A DNA stretch of 64,000 nucleotides from Aquipseudomonas alcaligenes. Its GTDB lineage: Bacteria > Pseudomonadota > Gammaproteobacteria > Pseudomonadales > Pseudomonadaceae. Position numbers and translations under genes: made by a program. The stretch lies in assembly GCF_003205495.1 (NCBI RefSeq), contig NZ_QJRX01000003.1:186001-250000 (forward strand). Reading direction: 5' to 3'. The notes beneath the pieces were generated by a model. It saw nothing but the letters and a program-made list of their open reading frames with translations. It was not told the origin of the DNA and made no database searches. Shown here one piece after another: positions 59,969-64,000 of the stretch (position 1 is the stretch's first letter; the number at the start of each line of letters is the position of its first letter).

Positions 59969-60040
59969 TCACACCCGCCCGAAAAACAGCGCCCACAGGG
60001 CGGCGATGGTGAGGATGAGAACGAACCATTCTTGAGACAT
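59969..60040 (-). CDS. 23-residue hydrophobic peptide (minor coat protein candidate)
   Basis: MSQEWFVLILTIAALWALFFGRV: one membrane span, a short polar N terminus and a basic C terminus. It lies between the major coat and adsorption protein genes, starts just after the coat terminator, and its stop is two bases before the adsorption protein start. Short hydrophobic proteins of this size are minor virion tip proteins (pVII/pIX type) in Ff phages. Too short for most ORF callers. Confidence 0.6.
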   Translation of the reverse strand: MSQEWFVLILTIAALWALFFGRV

Positions 60041-60060
60041 GGCAGTGCTTCCAGCTGGAT

Positions 60061-60085
60061 AAGAAAACCCCGCCGGAGCGGGGTT
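60061..60085 (-). terminator. Terminator after the major coat gene
   Basis: Arms AACCCCGC and GCGGGGTT with a 4-base loop, followed on the minus strand by TTTTCTT. A terminator just behind the coat gene, giving high coat expression, is the rule in filamentous phages. Confidence 0.85.
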
Positions 60086-60118
60086 ATTCTTGCCCGGCAC
60101 GGGACGTGACGAGCAGGC

Positions 60119-60328
60119 TTACAGGGCGCGACGCATGTACTTGAAGGCCGCAGCGGCCACCAGTACGCCGAACACGGCCCAGCCGATGGTGCCGACGTCG
60201 GTGCCAGCGGTATCCAGAGCAGCGGTGGCCTCGGGCGGAACAGCGGCGTAAGCCTGCTGGATAGACAGGACACCAACAGCAGCAGCGGCGCCGAGGGTGC
60301 GTTTCAGGTTGTGCAGGTGTTGCTTCAT
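60119..60328 (-). CDS. Major coat protein (CoaB/pVIII analogue)
   Basis: A 69-residue precursor. Signal peptide about 1-28 (ending AYA), mature 41 residues with an acidic N-terminal half (AVPPEATAALDTAGTDVG), a membrane span (TIGWAVFGVLVAAAAF) and a basic tail (KYMRRAL). The same layout as Pf1/Pf4 CoaB (46 residues mature). A terminator follows. Confidence 0.92.
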   Translation of the reverse strand: MKQHLHNLKRTLGAAAAVGVLSIQQAYAAVPPEATAALDTAGTDVGTIGWAVFGVLVAAAAFKYMRRAL

Positions 60329-60338
60329 GGGTGATACC

Positions 60339-60554
60339 TCATTGCTTGAGTACTTTTTTCAGGACGAGGAAGCCGAACACCAGGGCGAACAGGGTGATTG
60401 CTTCACCTTGCAGCTCGGCCACGTCATCCCAGGTCAGGGCAGTCCCGTAGAGGGCCTGCATTTCCTCCTGGGTGAGGCTGACCAGAGTTCCGGTGCAGAT
60501 GGGTTCACCACCGGCACCGACGCTCCAGGCGCCCTCACACGCGAGGAAATTCAC
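60339..60554 (-). CDS. Small prophage membrane protein upstream of the coat gene
   Basis: A 71-residue protein from the GTG at 60554 (MNFLACEGAWSVGAGGEPICTGTLVSLTQEEM). The GTG overlaps the stop of the mini-protein before it (GTGA), and GGAG lies about six bases upstream. The ATG at 60578 is an alternative but would overlap the mini-protein. N-terminal Cys pair, then a C-terminal membrane helix (ITLFALVFGFLVLKKVLKQ). It corresponds in position to a small conserved Pf4 gene before coaB. Confidence 0.7.
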   Translation of the reverse strand: MNFLACEGAWSVGAGGEPICTGTLVSLTQEEMQALYGTALTWDDVAELQGEAITLFALVFGFLVLKKVLKQ

Positions 60555-60646
60555 AGGGGGCTCCGGCAGCGCGGGCACGCCTGAATCAGTTGCCAGTCAC
60601 GCGCCGGGGCGCAGGCGTGGCAGTGATTGCAGAAGATGCGCACCAT
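60551..60646 (-). CDS. 31-residue Cys-rich mini-protein (zinc-ribbon-like)
   Basis: MVRIFCNHCHACAPARDWQL then IQACPRCRSPL: four cysteines in two CxxC pairs plus a fifth Cys and two His. AGAGGG lies just upstream. It starts 17 bases after the ssDNA-binding stop, and its stop overlaps the next start (GTGA). A zinc-binding knuckle is likely. It is not PfsE of Pf4, which I recall as hydrophobic. Confidence 0.6.
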   Translation of the reverse strand: MVRIFCNHCHACAPARDWQLIQACPRCRSPL

Positions 60647-60662
60647 CGGAGCCGCCCTCTAA

Positions 60663-61025
60663 TCAGGACTTGGCGGCGTCAGCCGGTGCAGCCGGCTTGG
60701 CGGTCTGGGTCGGTTGCTGGGTCGGGCGCTGGGCCTGCTCGCGGGGCTTCACCGACTCGATGTGCAGGGCGAGATTCTTGCCCTTGTTCTGGCCGCCACG
60801 GTCCACCTCGAAGGTGATGCGGACCATTTCCAGCGGCTCGAAGTGAGCGCCAGCGGCGAACACCTCGTCGGCGTGGTCATCGGCCACTGCCATGCCGATG
60901 ATGGAGAGGCCGTGCTCGGTCTTGCCGTCCGGCTCATCGCCGTAGAAGACCTTCACGTATTTCGCGCCTTCCATTTCGGTTTTCTGGGTGCCCAGGAATG
61001 CGACTTCCATAGTGGAACGTGCCAT
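60663..61025 (-). CDS. Filamentous phage single-stranded DNA-binding protein (pV analogue)
   Basis: A 120-residue protein: an OB-fold-like body (FLGTQKTEMEGAKYVKVFYGDE, LEMVRITFEVDRGG) and a Gln/Pro/Ala-rich disordered tail. It fits the Pf1/Pf3 pV-type protein that coats viral single strands and, with the replication protein, switches replication to packaging. Position matches Pf4. Confidence 0.82.
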   Translation of the reverse strand: MARSTMEVAFLGTQKTEMEGAKYVKVFYGDEPDGKTEHGLSIIGMAVADDHADEVFAAGAHFEPLEMVRITFEVDRGGQNKGKNLALHIESVKPREQAQRPTQQPTQTAKPAAPADAAKS

Positions 61026-61093
61026 GTGTGTTACCTCGCTAGTGGTGCGCCTGATTGCGCGGTTTGCCTTTCAGCAGGCCGAGCGAGTCCACA

Positions 61094-61204
61094 CGGGCGA
61101 ACTTTTCAGTTTTTCGCCCGAGGGGTTTCTCGGTTTGCCGGGGTTTTACAACTCGGCCAATGCGCGGGCCGTTATCGCGTCAAACACCAAGGGCCACGGC
61201 CCTT
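61094..61204. other. Non-coding gap with two hairpins between prophage genes
   Basis: 180 bases with no gene I can support. Hairpins CGGGCGAA/TTCGCCCG at 61094-61120 and AAGGGCC/GGCCCTT at 61187-61204. The second follows the 88-residue gene on the minus strand and may terminate it; the first may mark the promoter or an origin for the complementary strand. Confidence 0.4.
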
Positions 61205-61205
61205 G

Positions 61206-61472
61206 TCATCCCGTGTCGCCACCGTCGCCCGCGACTGGCGGGCCAGTCACGGACGCCGGAGGCGATGCAGTTGGCGGGGGATCGGTCGGGGCCGTGCAGG
61301 ACTCGACCACCGAATGAATGGAGCGGGTCAGGCTGGATTCGAGCAGATCAGCCGTTTCGGTGAGTTGCCAGAGGCACAGGCCGGTGCCGAGGGTGATGCC
61401 GATAACGACCGGAATCGTCCACTCACCCAGCAGCCAGAACAGGTAACGGCCAAAGCTGACGGTCAGACTCAT
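61206..61472 (-). CDS. Prophage membrane protein, 88 aa
   Basis: MSLTVSFGRYLFWLLGEWTI, then a membrane helix (about 8-40), a charged middle with one Cys and a Pro/Thr-rich tail. The ATG at 61472 is five bases after the upstream stop. I recognise no family. It lies in the early region between the excisionase-like gene and the ssDNA-binding gene. Confidence 0.6.
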   Translation of the reverse strand: MSLTVSFGRYLFWLLGEWTIPVVIGITLGTGLCLWQLTETADLLESSLTRSIHSVVESCTAPTDPPPTASPPASVTGPPVAGDGGDTG

Positions 61473-61476
61473 TAGC

Positions 61477-61767
61477 TCAGCCCTCCAGCTCGAACGGCTC
61501 CAGAATCGGCACGAAGGGCGTTGGATTGCCCGAGTCGTAGATAACGTTCCAGTACTTCGGGGGCCGGGGCGGTGGCGTGTGTTTCGCGCAGATAAAAGCC
61601 GGTGTCGCCCGCCAGATGCCATTTACCTTGGTAACTGACGCGGGGCGGCATTGGTCGCAGGGTATGGACTGGTAGGGAGCGGACGCCGGTACGCGACGGG
61701 ACCAGCACACAGAGCAGTCGCAGTTGGCGGCGTGCGGTCGGTGCAGATAGCGGTCGAGAGTGTTCAT
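61477..61767 (-). CDS. Cys-rich prophage protein, 96 aa
   Basis: MNTLDRYLHRPHAANCDCSV, with Cys pairs CDC, CSVC and CDQC and a Pro-rich C terminus. A metal-binding protein is plausible. Another frame (61472-61783) is open over the same span but has no better start. It starts three bases after the excisionase-like gene. Confidence 0.6.
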   Translation of the reverse strand: MNTLDRYLHRPHAANCDCSVCWSRRVPASAPYQSIPCDQCRPASVTKVNGIWRATPAFICAKHTPPPRPPKYWNVIYDSGNPTPFVPILEPFELEG

Positions 61768-61770
61768 GGC

Positions 61771-61986
61771 TCATGCCGTCCACTCCTGTTCCAGCAGCCA
61801 GGAGCGCAGCAGAGCGCTATTGACCATGCGCAGCTTGCCGAGCTTCACCGAGGGGAGAACGCCGCGATACACCCAGGCACGGGCAGTGCCGAAGCTGATG
61901 CCGTTGCGCTCAGCCCACTTCTCGATGGGTTCTACATCCTGTTGTGGCCCCGCGAGCTTGCCGGGCTCCAGCTCTTCCAGTTCCAT
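61771..61986 (-). CDS. Excisionase-like HTH protein of the prophage
   Basis: A 71-residue protein with a winged helix-turn-helix of the excisionase/AlpA type (PIEKWAERNGISFGTARAWVYRGVLPSVKLGKLRMVNSALLRSWL). In Pf4 the XisF protein at this position promotes excision and turns on replication. It is divergent from the repressor-like gene across the operator region. Confidence 0.75.
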   Translation of the reverse strand: MELEELEPGKLAGPQQDVEPIEKWAERNGISFGTARAWVYRGVLPSVKLGKLRMVNSALLRSWLLEQEWTA

Positions 61987-62026
61987 GCTCGTTCCGTCAC
62001 TATTCGTTGCAATAACACTTTACGTG

Positions 62027-62096
62027 TTGATGAATAATTTATCAGGCAGGCATATCGTACCTTTGATGAATTATTTATCAATAAATAATTCATCAA
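62027..62096. promoter_or_regulatory. Operator cluster of the prophage control region
   Basis: Three copies of an 18-bp AT-rich element TTGATGAA(T/A)(A/T)ATTTATCA-like: 62027-62044, 62063-62080 and, inverted, 62079-62096. The last two form a 34-bp palindrome with perfect 16-base arms (62063-62078, 62081-62096) about a CA centre. Copies 1 and 2 start exactly 36 bases apart. It lies between the divergent excisionase-like and repressor-like genes and ends 19 bases before the latter's start. Confidence 0.75.
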
Positions 62097-62114
62097 TTAT
62101 TAGAGCTTTTAGGA

Positions 62115-62384
62115 ATGATCGAAGACCGCCTTAGAACCTTGGTGCGCCATCTGGGCGCCACAAGGCTGGCAGAGGCCACCGCGATCAAGGAGCGGCAGCG
62201 GTGGCAGACCGTTGCAACCAATAGGAAGGTAAAAGCCCGTATTGAAGATCTGGAAGAGCTACTGAAAGTCTTCCCACAGTACGAGCTGTGGCTTTGGAGG
62301 GGCGAGGTTGATCCAGCTAATGGACAGGTCTCGCCAGGTTATGAGCTGGCCGATTCAAACTTGCCAAATCAAAACGCGGGATAG
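62115..62384 (+). CDS. Prophage repressor-like HTH protein (Pf4r/repressor C analogue)
   Basis: An 89-residue protein with an N-terminal helix-turn-helix-like region (about 8-40, GATRLAEATAIKERQRWQTVATNRKVKARIEDLEEL), then LLKVFPQYELWLWRGEVDPANGQVSPGYE. The position opposite the excisionase-like gene, with operators between them, marks it as the lysogeny repressor. A TTAGGA ribosome site precedes the ATG. It is the last host-style regulated gene before the cargo. Confidence 0.75.
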   Translation: MIEDRLRTLVRHLGATRLAEATAIKERQRWQTVATNRKVKARIEDLEELLKVFPQYELWLWRGEVDPANGQVSPGYELADSNLPNQNAG

Positions 62385-62455
62385 CAATTACTAAAGAAGT
62401 AGCTAGACGCTGGTATCTCGATGGAGTGAGGCAGAAGCGATAAGGAGACTTTAAA

Positions 62456-63457
62456 TTGAGAGATGTGCTAATTAATCAGCTTCTAGCGATTATCTCTGGT
62501 TATAGAGCTGGGCAGATTGCACCACTCGATGTGGCTCATGTAGAGCGCTGGTTGGCAAATTTTGATGAAGCTGTCCAGATTCCAGTATTAAACGAAATTG
62601 TCTACACATTAGGGCGAACCTATTATTCCTATGAAAGAGTTTGCGCGGAGCTTGTGCGCATACTTTCTCTGGATAGCCTTAACAGGCAATTTTGGCAGAA
62701 TGTCTCTCTACTGGATATACAGCAAGGGGGAAATAGTCAACATGACATTGTGGGCATAGTAGCTCGGTTGGTCTTTGATAGAATGGGGCTGCGCCCGCAA
62801 ATTAATGGCGCAAGTAATACTTATATTTACCTCGATGACGGTATATTTACTGGTAAGAGAGCGGAGCAGGATATAACTGCATGGGTAAACAATGCTGCTC
62901 CTGATGGTGCAACGTTATACGTTGTGGCTATTTGGGTGCATTCATATGGTTTGTTTGCTCTTAAAAATGCTTTGGATCGTGTTAATGCGGCATCAAATAA
63001 AAACATAGCGATCCGCTGGGTGCATGGCACTGTGGTTGAGGATCGGAAGGCATATACTTATTCGTCTGATGTGCTTCGACCGACCCGACCTCCGGCAGAC
63101 GTAAACGTACAGAATTACATAGATCAAATGATATATGCTCCTGTATACCGTCAAGACGGAAGTGCTGGAGGCTTAGGCTTCTTTTCTTCATGCGCTGGTA
63201 GAGATGTTCTAGAACAGGAGTTTTTAAAGGCAGGGGCGTATATCCGTGCTGTTTGCCGAAATCTAGGGGTCAGGCAGCGGCCACTCGGCAATAGCGCTCT
63301 TGAAACACTTGGTTTTGGGGCGATGATGGTTACATATAGAAACTGCCCAAACAATGCTCCTCTGGCGCTATGGGTAGATGCGCCCTGGTATCCTCTCTTT
63401 CCACGAGAAACCAATGCCCAGGCTGCACATCGGCGTATGTTTGGTTTGGCCCCTTAA
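62456..63457 (+). CDS. PRTase-CE family phosphoribosyltransferase-like protein
   Basis: A 333-residue protein with a TTG start at 62456 (AAGGAGA seven bases upstream). The core is a type I phosphoribosyltransferase fold with the PRPP-binding loop YIYLDDGIFTGKRA (DDGIFTG at 127-133). The C terminus has the PRTase-CE signature GFGAMMVTYRNCPNNAPLALW and WYPLFPR (286-317). PRTase-CE proteins are predicted from genome context (Burroughs and Aravind) to act in prokaryotic conflict systems; the reaction is unproven. It is AT-rich (about 42% GC over 62461-62520, against 63% over 38881-38940 in ruvB). The NADAR gene follows after nine bases, so the two form one operon. Confidence 0.82.
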   Translation: MRDVLINQLLAIISGYRAGQIAPLDVAHVERWLANFDEAVQIPVLNEIVYTLGRTYYSYERVCAELVRILSLDSLNRQFWQNVSLLDIQQGGNSQHDIVGIVARLVFDRMGLRPQINGASNTYIYLDDGIFTGKRAEQDITAWVNNAAPDGATLYVVAIWVHSYGLFALKNALDRVNAASNKNIAIRWVHGTVVEDRKAYTYSSDVLRPTRPPADVNVQNYIDQMIYAPVYRQDGSAGGLGFFSSCAGRDVLEQEFLKAGAYIRAVCRNLGVRQRPLGNSALETLGFGAMMVTYRNCPNNAPLALWVDAPWYPLFPRETNAQAAHRRMFGLAP

Positions 63458-63466
63458 GGTTGCAAT

Positions 63467-64000
63467 GTGAAAAAAATTGCGATTCGGACATATAGTCGAA
63501 AGGAGTGCGTGGTTTTTTTAAAAACCAACGAGGCATTTGGCGGTCTTTCGAATATGGCTGGTGGGTATCCACTGAATATTGCGGGGATTAGAATAAATAC
63601 CTCGGAGGCACTTTATCAAGCTTGTCGCTTCCCTCATTTGCCAGATATTCAGCGTCTAATAATTAGCCAGTCAAGTCCGATGACTGCGAAGATGCGATCA
63701 AAGCCATATCGCGAACAAACGCGAGATGATTGGCTTAGAGTGCGAGTCAGAATAATGAAGTGGTGCCTTAGGGTTAAGCTAATGCAGAATTGGGCAGAAT
63801 TTGGGAGTTTGCTTCTTTCCACCAATGGCCGGCCTATTGTTGAAGAATCTAGGAAGGATTCTTTTTGGGGGGCAATTTCTACCGACGAAGAGCATTTAAG
63901 CGGAGCCAATGTTCTTGGCAGGTTGCTAATGGAGCTTCGTGATGAAGTTGTTATGAATGGCGTAAATGCATTTAAGGTTCTGCCGCCGCCGGTAGTCGAG
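63467..64000 (+). CDS. NADAR-domain protein (truncated by window edge)
   Basis: Open from a GTG at 63467 to the window end (178 codons so far). An ATG two bases upstream is followed at once by a stop, so GTG is the start. NADAR (COG3236, E. coli YbiA) signatures: FGGLSNM (24-30), SEALYQACRF (46-55), MTAKMRSK (72-79), IVEESRKDSFWGA (124-136) and NVLGRLLMELRDE (148-160). The domain is complete; only an extension or the stop is missing. NADAR enzymes remove ADP-ribose from guanine or cleave phosphoribosylated pyrimidines. Here it follows a PRTase-like gene, so it could reverse or process that partner's product. Confidence 0.85.
   Translation, partial: MKKIAIRTYSRKECVVFLKTNEAFGGLSNMAGGYPLNIAGIRINTSEALYQACRFPHLPDIQRLIISQSSPMTAKMRSKPYREQTRDDWLRVRVRIMKWCLRVKLMQNWAEFGSLLLSTNGRPIVEESRKDSFWGAISTDEEHLSGANVLGRLLMELRDEVVMNGVNAFKVLPPPVVE

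Larger units (their letters stand above)
54203..64000. mobile_element. Pf1/Pf4-like filamentous prophage (Inoviridae), left part
   Basis: Minus-strand order from the control region: excisionase-like HTH, two small unknowns, ssDNA-binding protein, Cys-rich mini-protein, small membrane protein, major coat, 23-residue peptide, adsorption protein, DUF2523, Zot ATPase, replication initiator, integrase, then tRNA-Ser. This is the Pf4 layout as I recall it. On the other strand lie a repressor-like gene and AT-rich cargo (PRTase-CE, NADAR). The right end is beyond the window. Overlapping starts and stops throughout suggest a single regulated transcript with translational coupling. Confidence 0.93.

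Noticed and set aside
60551..60646. Mini-protein as PfsE, the Pf4 pilus inhibitor
   Set aside because: PfsE as I recall it is hydrophobic; this peptide is Cys-rich and polar.
61472..61783. 103-residue frame overlapping the 96-residue Cys-rich gene
   Set aside because: The 96-residue frame has the better start position three bases after the excisionase-like stop; the other lacks motifs.
63465..63467. ATG start for the NADAR gene at 63465
   Set aside because: It is followed at once by TGA; the GTG at 63467 opens the conserved frame.

Overview
The window is a GC-rich gammaproteobacterial chromosome segment, almost certainly from Pseudomonas but not P. aeruginosa itself. The host part (about 1-54200) follows, from memory, the P. 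aeruginosa PAO1 order dinB, ldhA, gacS, cysM, rlmD, relA, mazG, purN/purM, hda, wrbA, arsC, proS, oprD, slyX, dps-like, aspS, yebC, ruvCAB, ybgC, tolQRAB-oprL-cpoB, queE-queC, tRNA-Lys, nadA, bepA, bcp, gcvR, dapA, bamC, purC, tRNA-Ser. Individual genes were identified from their own motifs; the comparison with PAO1 is recollection, not a search.

Region by region: 1-6400 has the 3' end of dinB, a REP/REPIN-like palindrome block, a META lipoprotein, ldhA, the hybrid sensor kinase gacS and cysM. 6406-11520 carries rlmD, the (p)ppGpp synthetase relA, mazG and a DUF2058 gene. 11554-14351 holds the Rho antiterminator rof and the operon purM-purN-DUF3108. 14548-24964 mixes envelope genes (DUF2066, AI-2E permease, YihY), hda, wrbA/arsC, a TPR-ankyrin gene that looks inserted, and a PilZ-like protein. 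24965-34637 has proS, oprD, a HIT protein, slyX, a membrane protein with a cold-shock domain, a GGDEF diguanylate cyclase, a Dps protein and an HPt/HD-GYP fusion. 34896-45127 is aspS, yebC, the Holliday junction genes ruvCAB and the complete Tol-Pal operon. 45307-54202 carries queuosine genes, tRNA-Lys, nadA, bepA, a TusA-like gene, bcp, gcvR, dapA, bamC, a purC of unusual (long) type and tRNA-Ser(CGA).

From 54203 to the end lies most of a Pf1/Pf4-like filamentous prophage next to tRNA-Ser: integrase, replication initiator, Zot-like assembly ATPase, DUF2523 protein, glycine-rich adsorption protein, a 23-residue membrane peptide, major coat protein, small membrane protein, 31-residue Cys-rich mini-protein, ssDNA-binding protein, two small unknowns and an excisionase-like HTH protein, all on the minus strand. 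A divergent repressor-like gene is separated from them by an AT-rich region with three copies of an 18-bp operator-like repeat. 

Downstream of the repressor are two AT-rich cargo genes: a phosphoribosyltransferase-like protein with a DDGIFTGK motif (PRTase-CE type) and a NADAR-domain protein that runs off the window edge. In Pf prophages this slot is where accessory (defence or toxin-antitoxin) genes sit, and a PRTase-NADAR pair is the best candidate here for an undescribed system. The right att site and any further cargo lie outside the window.
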